Below are positions 1 through 8,790 of a DNA stretch of 64,000 bases, piece after piece. The translations under genes were made by a program, and so were the position numbers. Numbering within the stretch: position 1 is the first letter of the stretch; the number at the start of each line of letters is the position of its first letter. The stretch lies in assembly GCA_963704995.1 (NCBI GenBank), contig CAVPIM010000009.1, forward strand, positions 496,001 to 560,000. Direction: 5' to 3'. The stretch is from RYN-230 sp963704995 (GTDB lineage: Bacteria; Actinomycetota; Actinomycetes; Streptosporangiales; Streptosporangiaceae). A model generated the notes under the pieces. That model saw only the letters and a list, made by a program, of their open reading frames with translations. It was not told the origin of the DNA and searched no databases.

Positions 1-215
1 CCGGACATCAAGTAGATCCGCAGCCCGGTGGACAAGTTCAGCAGGGATTCCTCGAGCGCACCCGACGTGGCTAGGACGTTCACCGCCTGGTTATCCTGGC
101 GTTCCTCCGCCCGCAGGTTCTGGAAGGCCAGGAACAGGATCGCGAACTCGCCGAGAAATACCACGGCGATCACGATGCTGGCCAGCACGGTCCGCTGGGT
201 CAGGCCCCGCCTCAC
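1..215 (-). CDS. Sensor protein N-terminus, CHASE3-like (partial)
   Basis: Only the first 71 codons are present; the gene runs off the left edge. The GTG start at 215 overlaps the TGA of cheR by four bases (GTGA), so the two are translationally coupled. Residues about 9-31 form one hydrophobic membrane segment (VLASIVIAVVFLGEFAILFL). They are followed by a soluble stretch with the pattern seen at the start of CHASE3 domains (ALEESLLNLSTGLRIYLMSG). CHASE3 domains are extracellular sensor modules of histidine kinases and chemotaxis-like receptors. Location after cheR suggests a membrane sensor kinase acting with the methyltransferase. The kinase part itself is not visible, so its output is inference. 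Confidence 0.6.
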   Translation of the reverse strand, partial: MRRGLTQRTVLASIVIAVVFLGEFAILFLAFQNLRAEERQDNQAVNVLATSGALEESLLNLSTGLRIYLMS

Positions 216-997
216 GCGGCCACCTTCCGGTACAGGTGCGGTCCCGCCGCGGCGAAGCCGAACTGGTCTGGGGCCAGCAACTGCTCGCACGTGCCCAGCA
301 TGAGCACGCCTCCGGGCCGCAGCGCGGCGGCCAGCTTGGCGTGCAGGGCCTGCTGGGCGGGCGGCGCGAAGTAGATAGCCACGTTCCGGCACAGCACGAG
401 GTCGAAAGCGCCCGGCGGTGGCGGCTCACCGAGCAGGTCGCGGCGCTCCCACCGCAGCACCGGCCGGGCTTCGCGGCGCACGGAGTCGGACACCACGCCG
501 CCCCGGCGGGCCACGTCCAGCCGCCCACTGGACAGGTCCGAGCCGACCAGGCGGCTGCCCTCCAGGGCGCCGAGCCGCCAGAGCAACAGCACCACGCTGT
601 ACAGCTCCGAGCCGTCCGAGCAGCCGGCCGACCAGACACTCAGCCCGCCGCGGGACCTGAGCAGGGCGGGCAGTACCCGCTCGCCCAGCAGGTCGAACTG
701 CTCCGGGTCCCGGAACAGCCCGGTGACCGGCACCAGGATGCTGCGCCGCAGCCTGGCCCGGGCGGCCGGGTCGCGCCGGCACAGCCGGGCCAGGCCGGCC
801 ACGCTGGGTGCCTCGTGGCGGTCCAGCGCGCGGGCCACGCACGCCGACACGTGGGCCTGACGGTAGGACTCCAGGGCAATCCCGGACGCCTGCCCCAGGC
901 TGGCCAGATCAGCGTGCCCGAGCAGGCCTCCCCCCCGTACGGTCATCTGCCCTCGTCTCAGACCGGACCGAATCCGGTTACTCACAGCATTGTACAT
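212..997 (-). CDS. cheR: CheR-type protein-glutamate methyltransferase
   Basis: 261 residues. An alpha-helical N-terminal part (about 30-95, SILVPVTGLFRDPEQFDLL near its end) is followed by a SAM-dependent methyltransferase domain. The SAM loop reads WSAGCSDGSELYSV, where the family usually has SAGCSTGEEPYS, and LVLCRNVAIYF matches the CheR signature (usually LxxCRNVLIYF). CheR methylates glutamates on receptor proteins using S-adenosylmethionine. In actinobacteria without flagella, CheR usually sits with hybrid sensor kinases rather than true chemotaxis genes, which fits the coupled sensor gene downstream. The start at 997 has a nearby GGAG; an ATG at 946 is an alternative. The GEEPYS glutamates differ, so substrate details are uncertain. 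Confidence 0.82.
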   Translation of the reverse strand: MYNAVSNRIRSGLRRGQMTVRGGGLLGHADLASLGQASGIALESYRQAHVSACVARALDRHEAPSVAGLARLCRRDPAARARLRRSILVPVTGLFRDPEQFDLLGERVLPALLRSRGGLSVWSAGCSDGSELYSVVLLLWRLGALEGSRLVGSDLSSGRLDVARRGGVVSDSVRREARPVLRWERRDLLGEPPPPGAFDLVLCRNVAIYFAPPAQQALHAKLAAALRPGGVLMLGTCEQLLAPDQFGFAAAGPHLYRKVAA

Positions 998-1111
998 TTA
1001 CTCCACGTAGTCACCTGGCGCGCAGGCCGCGCGGCGGCCCGGGATGGCCGGCCCCGCGATGCGATCCGCACGCGAAGCTGAAAGGCTGGAGTTGACGCGC
1101 GAGGAGGATTC

Positions 1112-1975
1112 ATGACGAGCAAAGCGACGGCCGCCGCGGCCGGAACCATCGACATCGGCGGCGACCTCACGGTTAACCGGATGGGCTACGGCGCGATGCG
1201 GATCACCGGCGACGGGATCTGGGGCGACCCGCCGGACCGGGACCGGGCCAGGGCGGCGCTGCGCCGGGCGATCGAGCTGGACGTCAACTTCATCGACACG
1301 GCCGACTCCTACGGCCCGGAGGTCAGCGAGACGCTGATCGCCGAGACCCTGTACCCGTACCCGGACGACCTGGTCATCGCGACCAAGGGCGGCCTGGTGC
1401 GGCCCGGCCCGGGCCGCTGGGACCGTGATGGCCGCCCGGCGCACCTGCGCGAGGCGTGCGAGGGCAGCCTGCGCCGGCTGCGGCTGGAGCAGATCCCGCT
1501 CTACCAGTTCCACTCCCCCGACCCCAAGGTTCCCCTGGCCGACTCCCTCGGCGCCCTGGCCGAGCTGAAGGCGGAGGGCAAGATCCGGCATGTGGGGGTG
1601 TCGAACTTCTCCCCCGAGCAGGTCGCGGAGGCCCAGCGGATCGTGCCCGTGGTGTCGGTGCAGAACCGCTATAACTCGCGCGACCGCTCCTCCGAGCCGG
1701 TCCTGGACCTGTGCACGCAGGAGGCGCTGGCCTTCCTGCCCTGGGCGCCGATCCAGGAGACCGAGCGGATCGCGGCGGTGCTCACCGCCGCGAAACGGCT
1801 GGGCGTCAGCGAGCGCCAGGTCGCCCTGGCCTGGCTGCTGGCCCACTCCCCGCAGATCCTGCCGATCCCGGGTTCCGGCTCGCCCGAGCATGTGGAGGAC
1901 AACATCGCCGCCGCGGGCCTCGAGCTGACCGCGGAGGAGTACAACTCCATCACCGGCTCCATCGAAGTGGCCTAA
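1112..1975 (+). CDS. Aldo/keto reductase
   Basis: 287 residues, start ATG behind a strong GAGGAGG. It is an NADPH-dependent TIM-barrel oxidoreductase of the AKR superfamily. The catalytic tetrad is readable: Asp63 and Tyr68 in FIDTADSYGPE, Lys93 in VIATKGG and His135 in QFHSPDP. GVSNFSPEQV and the C-terminal IPGSGSPEHVEDN pattern, which binds the cofactor phosphate, are also present. Length is normal for the family. It is divergent from cheR and ends before a cluster of hairpins. The substrate cannot be told from sequence; actinobacterial relatives are generally annotated as aldehyde or ketone reductases. No operon partner. Confidence 0.9.
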   Translation: MTSKATAAAAGTIDIGGDLTVNRMGYGAMRITGDGIWGDPPDRDRARAALRRAIELDVNFIDTADSYGPEVSETLIAETLYPYPDDLVIATKGGLVRPGPGRWDRDGRPAHLREACEGSLRRLRLEQIPLYQFHSPDPKVPLADSLGALAELKAEGKIRHVGVSNFSPEQVAEAQRIVPVVSVQNRYNSRDRSSEPVLDLCTQEALAFLPWAPIQETERIAAVLTAAKRLGVSERQVALAWLLAHSPQILPIPGSGSPEHVEDNIAAAGLELTAEEYNSITGSIEVA

Positions 1976-2012
1976 CCGAACGCCCGGGGACACAGCCTGG
2001 GGGACACGGCCC

Positions 2013-2032
2013 GGGGACACGGCCGTGTCCCC
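2013..2032. terminator. Perfect 20-bp palindrome after the aldo/keto reductase gene
   Basis: GGGGACACGG is followed directly by its reverse complement. It lies 38 bases after the reductase stop and could act as a cruciform or stem-type terminator, although no T-run follows. Similar imperfect copies (ggggacacagcc, gggggacacggc) precede it from 1986. Confidence 0.4.
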
Positions 2033-2131
2033 TTGACCGACGGTGGGCATCGTGGTCTGCGCACGACCTGCCAGCGGAGCCCAGCCTGTCCGGCCACGGG
2101 CATCATGAGCACCGGCGCTAGCCCGGGATGG

Positions 2132-2168
2132 CCCGTCCCCCCGGTGGGGGGGTTACCGGGGGGACGGG
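2132..2168. terminator. Strong G/C hairpin between convergent genes
   Basis: A perfect 14-bp stem (CCCGTCCCCCCGGT paired with ACCGGGGGGACGGG) encloses a nine-base loop GGGGGGGTT. It lies between the reductase (rightward) and the glycosidase (leftward), so it can stop both transcripts. No T-tract follows, as is common in high-GC actinobacteria. Confidence 0.5.
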
Positions 2169-2182
2169 GGTCATCGCACGGC

Positions 2183-2200
2183 CCCTGGGCCAGCCCAGGG
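2183..2200. terminator. Short hairpin after the glycosidase gene
   Basis: An 8-bp stem (CCCTGGGC / GCCCAGGG) with a two-base loop starts 31 bases beyond the glycosidase stop on the minus strand. Together with 2132-2168 it forms a double terminator candidate. Confidence 0.35.
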
Positions 2201-2231
2201 CCGCGGCGCCGCTGCTAGGCGGCGCCGGTCC

Positions 2232-4631
2232 TCAGGGCACCGACCACTGCTGGTTGGTGCCGCCGTTGCAGGTCCACAGGTCGAGCTGGGTACCCTGCGT
2301 GGTGGTGAAGCCCGGGTCGTCCAGGCACTTGCCGGAGACCGGGTTCACCAGTTCGCCGTTTACCGCTAGCCACTGCTGGTTCGTGCCGCCGTTGCAGGTC
2401 CATTCCTCGATGAGCGCGCCGTTGGCCGTGCCGCCGTTGGTCACGTCCAGGCACTTGCCGTTGATGCCGACGGTCCCGTTGGACTCCATCGTCCAGCTTT
2501 GCGCGGCCGCACTGGTGTTGCAGTCCCACATCTGCACCTTCGTGCCATCCGCCACCGAGCCCCCGTTGACGTCGGCGCACTCCGCGGTGTCGTCACCCGC
2601 GATGATATGCCCCGTTGGGGTGGCCGAACCGACCAGGGTGACAGACAAGTTATCGAACTGGTCGGTCTGATACCCGGTCGTGCCAAATCCCACCATTCCT
2701 GAGGCGTACGTGGCGTCGGTGACGGACGTGACGGTGGTGCCATTGATGGCCGCCGAGATGCTGCTGCCGTTGAAGGTCAGGGCCAGGTGCTGCCAGGTGC
2801 CGGTCCCGGGTGCGGTCACGGTGCCGCTGGCCAGCGTGGTCAGCGTGTCGCTGGTGTTGTTGCGGACCAGGGACCACGCGCCGGTGTTGCTCAGCTGGAG
2901 GTAGTACTCGTTGATGCCGGCCGGCCCGAAGGCGTGCTGGGTTCCCGCCCGGCCGATCAGCTGGACCGCTCCGGCCTGCTCCATCAGCGCGTCCGCGGAC
3001 ACGGTGTAGTTGGCCCAGCTCAGGTTGCCGCCGATGGTGTACGGGTTAGAGTTCCCGTCCCACTCGACCGGCTGGACCGCGGCCTGCTGCTGGACGCACT
3101 GCCCGGACCGGCCGCCCGCGCAGGGCTCGGCCTCGAATGCGCCCTGCATCTGGGACAGGTAGCGGGGCTGCTGGCCGGCGGGGCCGCTGTCGAAGTTGTC
3201 GGAGTAGGGCAGCGTCAGGGTGCCCTGGCCCGGGCTGGCCGCGGTGCCCCTGCCCTGGCCGCTGGTGGTGGTCAGCGTGTAGATGTAGCCCGGCTGCACG
3301 GTCAGCGAGTAGCTGCCGTTGGCCGGCGTGATGGTGGACTGCTGGGCGAACTGGGGTCCTGAGCCCGGCGAGTTCACGTCGGTGGCCCACACGTGCACGG
3401 CGCCGGTGGACAGCCCGCCGGACACGGCCACGTTGACGGTCTGCGCCGCGCTGGCCGTGGTGGTCTCGATGATCGTCGAGTAGTCGCTGCCGTTCGTGGA
3501 CTTCAGCGAGACGTAACTGCCGTTCGACTCGGCGCCGCCGAGGTAGCCGGAGCCCGAGTTGAGGAACTGCCAGCCCGGCGCGGTGAACTGGGTGACCTGG
3601 GCGGTGGCCCACGTGCTCTCCCCCACGCTGTACGCGCCAGACCAGGGCTGGTTGGCCAGGACCAGCCCGTCGGTGTTGTAGGGCAGGTCCGGGTAGATCG
3701 CGGCGACCAGCGGCCAGTTGATGTACGCGGTCAGGTCGGCGTCGATGTAGCCGCGCGTGATCGAGCGGATCAGTGCCGGGGCGCCGGTGCTGAGGTCCTG
3801 GGAGCCGTTCTCGCTGGCCCACAGCGGCTTGCCGGTGCCGATCGCGGTGGAGTTGGCCGCGCAGGTGTCCGCGCCGCCGCCGTCGCCGCCCTGGCAGGGG
3901 TAGTGCACGCCGATGATGTTCACCGCGCTGGCGAACGTGGAGTTGGACGCGATGTCGCTGGCGATGCTCCAGTCGCTGTCCGCGCCGACGATCTGCACGC
4001 CGGAGTAGCCGTCGGCGTTCAGCGTGGACCGCAGCTGCTCGTACCAGGAGATGTTGTAGCCGCGCTCGTTCCAGCCGCCCAGGTAGTTGATGGTCAGGCC
4101 GTGCGACTTGGCACAGTTCAGCCAGCTGACCAGGTAGTTGATCGTGTTGGTGGTCCAGAAGGTACTGCCGACCCAGCCCGGTGCGCCCCAGGCCAGGCCG
4201 TACAGCTTGATGGATGGATTCAGCGCCTTGGCCTGCTCCATCAGCCACCAGTTGTATCCGGCGCTGCAGTTGATGGACCCGGACGCGTGCTCGATGCTCG
4301 ATTCCGAGCCGTCCGTGGAATTGGTGTCCCCGCCGATCTCGACCTTGAGGATCTGCAGGTCCGCGCCGTAGCCGGGCTTGAACAGGTAGTCCAGGATCTG
4401 CGTCTGCTCGGCCGCGGGATAATCGGTCAGCAGCCGCGAGTTGCCGCCCCCGCCGCTGATCGCGCCGATGCCGTCGAAGGTCCTCCCCGAACTGGTCCCG
4501 CTGACGGTGATGGCGGTCGCGGCGGCGGCCTGGGTCAGCGGCACGGCGGCGAGGCAGAACGCCGAGCCGAGCAGGGCCGCGGTCGCGAGGACCGCGGCAT
4601 GTCTTAAGCCTCTGAGGCGGATGGCGCGCAC
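2232..4631 (-). CDS. Secreted GH59 galactocerebrosidase-like glycosidase with ricin-B lectin domain
   Basis: I chose the GTG at 4631 because AGGAAGGGG lies seven bases upstream and the signal peptide (LRHAAVLATAALLGSAF then AVPLTQAAAA) begins there, giving 799 residues. The catalytic part (about 40-480) carries GIGAISGGGGNSRLL and LKVEIGGDTNSTDGSE, typical of glycoside hydrolase family 59, whose known members release galactose from galactosylceramide. The two glutamates expected for a retaining mechanism are Glu189 in GGWNERGYN (acid/base) and Glu274 in ASENGSQD (nucleophile). A beta-sandwich domain follows, then a C-terminal beta-trefoil (about 680-799) with three QSW/QQW repeats, a sugar-binding CBM13. 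Export makes environmental galactosides a likely substrate; the exact one is unknown. Confidence 0.88.
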   Translation of the reverse strand: MRAIRLRGLRHAAVLATAALLGSAFCLAAVPLTQAAAATAITVSGTSSGRTFDGIGAISGGGGNSRLLTDYPAAEQTQILDYLFKPGYGADLQILKVEIGGDTNSTDGSESSIEHASGSINCSAGYNWWLMEQAKALNPSIKLYGLAWGAPGWVGSTFWTTNTINYLVSWLNCAKSHGLTINYLGGWNERGYNISWYEQLRSTLNADGYSGVQIVGADSDWSIASDIASNSTFASAVNIIGVHYPCQGGDGGGADTCAANSTAIGTGKPLWASENGSQDLSTGAPALIRSITRGYIDADLTAYINWPLVAAIYPDLPYNTDGLVLANQPWSGAYSVGESTWATAQVTQFTAPGWQFLNSGSGYLGGAESNGSYVSLKSTNGSDYSTIIETTTASAAQTVNVAVSGGLSTGAVHVWATDVNSPGSGPQFAQQSTITPANGSYSLTVQPGYIYTLTTTSGQGRGTAASPGQGTLTLPYSDNFDSGPAGQQPRYLSQMQGAFEAEPCAGGRSGQCVQQQAAVQPVEWDGNSNPYTIGGNLSWANYTVSADALMEQAGAVQLIGRAGTQHAFGPAGINEYYLQLSNTGAWSLVRNNTSDTLTTLASGTVTAPGTGTWQHLALTFNGSSISAAINGTTVTSVTDATYASGMVGFGTTGYQTDQFDNLSVTLVGSATPTGHIIAGDDTAECADVNGGSVADGTKVQMWDCNTSAAAQSWTMESNGTVGINGKCLDVTNGGTANGALIEEWTCNGGTNQQWLAVNGELVNPVSGKCLDDPGFTTTQGTQLDLWTCNGGTNQQWSVP

Positions 4632-4787
4632 AGCGCAACCCCTTCCTGACCCGCGTCCTGGCAGGTCGTCCGGGCGCTCCGACCAGGCGGGCATGGTGAT
4701 TGGATCTGATGGAAAGTGGTCGGAAGCGTTGAAAGATGCCTTCATTCAGGCATCGCCGGCCGGCCTCGTCAAGGTGCCGCCGCGCGC

Positions 4788-4833
4788 CGCTTTCCCGGCT
4801 CGCAGCCGGCCGCTTTCCCGGCCCGCAGCCGGC
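4788..4833. repeat. 23-bp tandem repeat, two copies plus a partial third
   Basis: Copies 4788-4810 and 4811-4833 differ at one base (tttcccggctcgcagccgg against tttcccggcccgcagccgg). A degenerate third copy starts at 4834. It is non-coding and lies upstream of the glycosidase gene. Confidence 0.75.
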
Positions 4834-4971
4834 GTTTTCCCGGCCGGCCGCGGCAGCCCGGGAAGTCGCGCGCCAGGCGTGAACCGGACCGGCCCGGGGG
4901 CCGTTTTCGGTGGCGTAGCCCTGCCCTACCCGGGCGGGCTATGCCGGGCCTGACCAGGGACAGAGTGTCTG

Positions 4972-5001
4972 TTGACCAGAAAGTAGCAGCCCAGCTACTA
5001 A
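4972..5001 (+). promoter_or_regulatory. Possible sigma-70-type promoter for the membrane phosphatase
   Basis: TTGACC at 4972-4977 and TACTAA at 4996-5001 are 18 bases apart, inside the only AT-richer island of this gap. This gives a leader of about 160 bases to the TTG start at 5168. It is read by eye only. Confidence 0.3.
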
Positions 5002-5167
5002 GAGTTATAGAAAAGCCTGTACGATCTGATACGGCATGACCGAGTACGGGACGTTACTACTGGTAGCATTTCCGTTGCCCTACGCGCCGAGCCTGCCCAG
5101 GGGACCTGGATCAGGGGGCGGGCCCGGCATCAGGAACGGGGATGCCCGAGGGTCACAGGAGAGTGGA

Positions 5168-6316
5168 TTGTCGGGGGCGTACGGGGCCATTCAGGGCGCC
5201 AGAGGGGTAGCCGGCCGCAGGCATGCGGCCGGCCCGGATGTGCGTGTCACGGGGGTGGAGCCGGTTACCCGGTCCAGCGTGCAGCACCTGCTCGATGCGC
5301 TGCCGTTCCTGATCATGGGGGCGGTGGCTGTTGCCGCCGTGGCCTTCGGCCCGAAGGAAGGCCTGCTCCCGCTGCTGGCTCTCGGGCCGGCCTTCGCGGC
5401 GGTCTCCGGCGATCTTCGCAAAGCCGTCGCGGCCGGGGCGCTGGCCCTCGTCCTGTGCGCGGTGCTGGCCGCGGACCAGATCATCGACAGCTGGGGTGAC
5501 TACGCGCGCGACTCGGTCACCGTGCTGGGGGTGACCGCCGCCGCGGTGATCGCCTGCACGGTGCGACAGCGGCGCGAGCACGAACTGGCCGAGGTCCGGG
5601 CCATCGCCGAGGTGGCGCAGCAGGTCCTGCTGGGCCCGCTGCCGGAGGGGGCCCAGGGCGTCCGGCTGGCGGTGCGCTACATGTCCGCGACCTCGCACGC
5701 CCGGATCGGGGGGGACCTGTACGAGGCCGTGCCCGCCACGGGCGGGATGCGGCTGATCATCGGCGACGTCCAGGGCAAGGGCCTGGTGGCGGTCAAGACA
5801 GCCGCCACGGTCCTGGGTGCGTTCCGCGAGGTGGCGTACGAGGCGGCCAGCCTGCCCGTGATAGCGGACCGGCTGGAGATCAGCCTGGCCCGCCAGCTCA
5901 CCGACGAGCAGTTCGTCACCGCGATCCTCGCCGAGGTCAGCCCGGACGGGTCCCGGATCAAGCTGCTCAGCTGCGGGCATCCGCCGCCGCTGCTCATCGC
6001 GGGGCACGCCGGGCGGTTCGTGGAATCGGCCGCGCCCAGCCTGCCACTCGGCCTGGCCAGCCTGGGCGCCGGGCCGCGTGAGGTGATCACCATCCCGTTC
6101 GCCCCGGATGACCAGATGCTGTTCTATACCGACGGGGTGAGCGAGGCGCGGAACCGGGCCGGTGAGTTCTACCCGCTGCCGGACCGTGCTCTCTACGCCG
6201 AGGCCGCGGACCCGGACAGCGCCCTGGACCAGCTGCAGCAGGATGTGCTGCAGCACGTCGGGCACGCGCTGGACGACGACGCGGCCATGCTGCTGCTGCG
6301 CCGCCAGGCCGCCTGA
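5168..6316 (+). CDS. Membrane-anchored SpoIIE/RsbU-type PP2C phosphatase
   Basis: I chose TTG at 5168 because AGGAG lies six bases before it (382 residues); GTG 5255 and ATG 5036 are alternatives. Hydrophobic segments around LPFLIMGAVAVAAVAF, LLPLLALGPAFAAV, AVAAGALALVLCAVLAA and VTVLGVTAAAVIACTV give about four membrane helices. A SpoIIE-type phosphatase domain follows, with metal-binding signatures IGGDLYE, IIGDVQGKG, CGHPPPLLI, LFYTDGVSEARN and LDDDAAML. This family dephosphorylates STAS anti-sigma-antagonists in partner-switch circuits. The gene faces the locus at 6.4-17.4 kb, which encodes two STAS proteins and a second phosphatase, so its target may be encoded next door (inference). Confidence 0.85.
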   Translation: MSGAYGAIQGARGVAGRRHAAGPDVRVTGVEPVTRSSVQHLLDALPFLIMGAVAVAAVAFGPKEGLLPLLALGPAFAAVSGDLRKAVAAGALALVLCAVLAADQIIDSWGDYARDSVTVLGVTAAAVIACTVRQRREHELAEVRAIAEVAQQVLLGPLPEGAQGVRLAVRYMSATSHARIGGDLYEAVPATGGMRLIIGDVQGKGLVAVKTAATVLGAFREVAYEAASLPVIADRLEISLARQLTDEQFVTAILAEVSPDGSRIKLLSCGHPPPLLIAGHAGRFVESAAPSLPLGLASLGAGPREVITIPFAPDDQMLFYTDGVSEARNRAGEFYPLPDRALYAEAADPDSALDQLQQDVLQHVGHALDDDAAMLLLRRQAA

Positions 6317-6367
6317 GGCCGGCGCCGGGTCTGGCGCGCTGGGGGTGGCCGGTCGCGGGCACCGCAA

Positions 6368-7567
6368 TTACCGCCGGTCGCTCTCCAGCCAGACGGACAC
6401 GTGCGCGGGTTCCAGGGCGGCTGACACCGAGCCGAGCAGGTCGGCCCGCACCGCGTCCAGGTCGACCGCGTCCTGCAGGCGCCCCGCGAACGCGGTCACG
6501 GCTGCGTCCGCGTCGTAGCGGGCCCGGTTGAATCGGCGGTCCACCACCCGCTGCACCCGGCGGCGCAGCGGGGTGAACAGGGCCACCGCAGCCAGCGTGG
6601 ACGCCGCCACGGCCACCGGCGAGGCGAACCGCAGCACCTGGGTGGCCAGCAGCACCAGCCCGGCGTAGACGCCGACCAGCAGCCCCGTGATGATCGCGTA
6701 GGCCAGGGTCCGGGAGATGATCCGGTCGATGTCATACAGCCGGTAGCGCAGGATGGCCACGCCCATGCTGGCCGGCAGCGCGCACAGGCCGAGGATGGCC
6801 ACCTCCCAGATGGCCGAGTTGGTGGCCAGGGCCCAGATGCCCAGGACGGCGCAGACCACGGTCCCGCTCAGCAGCCACTTGAGCTGCTGGCGCCGCTCAC
6901 CGGAGGCACGCCGCCAGCTCGCGATCTGGTGACCGAGCGCGCCCAGCCAGGCCAGCCCCACCGTGGCGAAGAACACGAGCTCCGTCCACGACGGCGGGGC
7001 GTCCGCGGCGGCGACCTGGCCGCTGGCCAGGTAGACCAGGTGATGCTGGGCCACGGCGGTAACGATGGCTGCCACGTAGCTGACCGGCAGGATCAGGCAC
7101 AGGGCCAGGTAGGCCCACAGCACCCGCCGCCACCGGGGCGAAGGCAGCCGGCCGTCCGGGAAGACCAGGGTGACCAGGGGGAACACGACGATCACGAACG
7201 TGAACAGGCCGCTGAGGACGACCGCCACCGGTCCCAGCCCCGGGATACCGCGATAGCCGTAGTCGTACACCAGCGTCGCGTACCCGGACGCGGCGATCGT
7301 GAGCGGGATCCAGCCCGCCGCGCCCAGCAGCAGCCAGCCGATCGCATTGCCGGGCTGATGCCGCGCCACGACCAGGCCGACCGCCGCGATCGTCAGGATC
7401 ACGACCAGCAGGCTGACCACGGCCGTCAGCGAGCTCGACGACTGGTGGTGGCCCAGCGCGCCGATCACGGGCAGGGCGGCGATCAGCACGAGCACGCCGG
7501 CCGCCAGGAATGACGCGGTGCGCGGCGAGGCCAGCCCGGCCCGGCCCCCGCTGGCCGGCGCGGTCAC
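6368..7567 (-). CDS. 7TM sensor-kinase-like membrane protein, paralogue 1 (last of five)
   Basis: 399 residues from a GTG at 7567 that overlaps the TGA of paralogue 2 (GTGA). About eight hydrophobic helices are visible, with family landmarks WLLLGAAGWIPL, LVFPDGRLP, SWRRASGERRQQLKWLL and RYRLYDIDRIISRTLAY. A cytoplasmic tail follows: RRRVQRVVDRRFNRARYDADA, then VRADLLGSVSAALEPAHVSVWL. This is the N-terminal membrane input module of many actinobacterial and Chloroflexi sensor histidine kinases, where GAF and kinase domains normally follow. Here translation stops before any kinase domain, so it cannot phosphorylate by itself. Its function is unknown; a sensor or scaffold for the neighbouring partner-switch proteins is inference. 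Confidence 0.75.
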   Translation of the reverse strand: MTAPASGGRAGLASPRTASFLAAGVLVLIAALPVIGALGHHQSSSSLTAVVSLLVVILTIAAVGLVVARHQPGNAIGWLLLGAAGWIPLTIAASGYATLVYDYGYRGIPGLGPVAVVLSGLFTFVIVVFPLVTLVFPDGRLPSPRWRRVLWAYLALCLILPVSYVAAIVTAVAQHHLVYLASGQVAAADAPPSWTELVFFATVGLAWLGALGHQIASWRRASGERRQQLKWLLSGTVVCAVLGIWALATNSAIWEVAILGLCALPASMGVAILRYRLYDIDRIISRTLAYAIITGLLVGVYAGLVLLATQVLRFASPVAVAASTLAAVALFTPLRRRVQRVVDRRFNRARYDADAAVTAFAGRLQDAVDLDAVRADLLGSVSAALEPAHVSVWLESDRR

Positions 7568-8790
7568 GGCTGGCCCCCCGGCAGCCACACGGACACGTGC
7601 GCGGGCTGCAGCGAGGCGCTCACGGTGGCCTGCAGGTCAGCGCGGACGGTACTCAGGTCGACGGCGTCCTGCAGCCGGGCCGCGAACAGCGCAACGGTCC
7701 GGTCGGCGTCGTACCGGGCCCGGTTGAACCGCCGGTCCACCACCTGCTGCACCCGGCGGCGCAGCGGGGTGAACAGCGCGGCCGCGGCCAGCGTGGACGC
7801 GGCCACGGCCACCGGCGAGGCGAACCGGAGCACCTGGGTGGCCAGCAGCACCAGCCCGGCGTAGACGCCGACCAGCAGCCCGGTGATGATCGCGTAAGCG
7901 ACGGTCCGGCTGAGGATCCGGTCGATGTCATACAGCCGGTACTTCAGGATCGCCACGCCCATGCTCACCGGCAGGGCGAGCACAGCCACGATCCCGATAC
8001 CCCCGATGACTTGCAGCGTCCGGTCCGGGCTGTTCGAGAGGGGGACGCCCAGCAGCGCGCCGGCCGCGGCCATCGCTGACCCGCCCAGCAGCCACTTCAT
8101 CTGGAGACGGCGCTCGCCGGACGAGCGCCGGTAGCTGACGGCCTGGCCGGCCACCGAGGCCAGCAGGCAGGCCCCGAGCACCGGGAAGAACACGCTCTGG
8201 ATGGAGCCCCACCAGGCCGATGAGCCGGCCGGATGGTTGAGGGCCTGCAGGTCCCCGCCGGCATCCAGGTGGATGTCGTGCCCGATGATGGCCCCGGCCG
8301 AGATGACCACGGTGCCCGCTACCCACGCCGCGGCGACGGCCAGGTAGATCCCCAGCAGCCAGCGCCAGCGGCGGCCCGGAAGGCGGCCGTCGGGGAAGAG
8401 CAGGACGCTCAGCCCGAACAGCGCGATAGCCGGCGCCCAGCTGGGCTGGAGCAGTACCGCCACCCAGCCGAGCGGCAGCCCCCCGGGCCGCACCCGGTAA
8501 CCGGCGAGCGCGTAAGCGCTCGCGTCGCTGCTGAGGACCAGGAAACCCACCGCGCTCAGGAGCAGCCAGCCCAGGGGGTTGCCCGGCTTGCGCCAGGCCA
8601 CCACGAAGCCCACCACACCGAACACCGGGGCCAGGTAGACGCCGCCACCACCCAACCCGAGGCCCAGGTGGCCCAGGCGACCCAGCGGGAACGCGGCCGC
8701 CATCAGGGCTACTATCACCCCGCCCAGGACCGCGGCGGTGGCGGGGGAGGCCAGCCGCCACCGGCGGGGCAGGGCCGCGGTCCCGGTCAC
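7564..8790 (-). CDS. 7TM sensor-kinase-like membrane protein, paralogue 2
   Basis: 408 residues, GTG start at 8790 overlapping the end of paralogue 3 by four bases. It has the same architecture as its neighbours: about eight membrane helices, AWRKPGNPLGWLLL, LLFPDGRLPGRRWRW, YRRSSGERRLQMKWLL and LKYRLYDIDRILSRTVAY. The tail is VQQVVDRRFNRARYDAD and VRADLQATVSASLQPAHVSVWL. There is no histidine-kinase, GAF or ATPase domain. It differs from paralogue 1 mainly in the extracytoplasmic loop around residues 170-215 (HDIHLDAGGDLQALNHPAGSS), the part most likely to define what each copy senses. Confidence 0.75.
   Translation of the reverse strand: MTGTAALPRRWRLASPATAAVLGGVIVALMAAAFPLGRLGHLGLGLGGGGVYLAPVFGVVGFVVAWRKPGNPLGWLLLSAVGFLVLSSDASAYALAGYRVRPGGLPLGWVAVLLQPSWAPAIALFGLSVLLFPDGRLPGRRWRWLLGIYLAVAAAWVAGTVVISAGAIIGHDIHLDAGGDLQALNHPAGSSAWWGSIQSVFFPVLGACLLASVAGQAVSYRRSSGERRLQMKWLLGGSAMAAAGALLGVPLSNSPDRTLQVIGGIGIVAVLALPVSMGVAILKYRLYDIDRILSRTVAYAIITGLLVGVYAGLVLLATQVLRFASPVAVAASTLAAAALFTPLRRRVQQVVDRRFNRARYDADRTVALFAARLQDAVDLSTVRADLQATVSASLQPAHVSVWLPGGQP

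Larger units (their letters stand above)
4632..5167. other. Intergenic region between divergent glycosidase and phosphatase genes
   Basis: About 530 bases without a convincing gene. It holds the 23-bp tandem repeat described separately, a GC-rich stretch to about 4940, and then an AT-richer island (about 4970-5045) with a promoter-like pair. An open frame continuous with the phosphatase extends left to an ATG at 5036, but that ATG has no ribosome site. Confidence 0.5.

Noticed and set aside
4721..4735. LacI-type operator upstream of the glycosidase gene (cggaagcgttgaaag)
   Set aside because: Only partly symmetric; arms do not pair beyond three bases.
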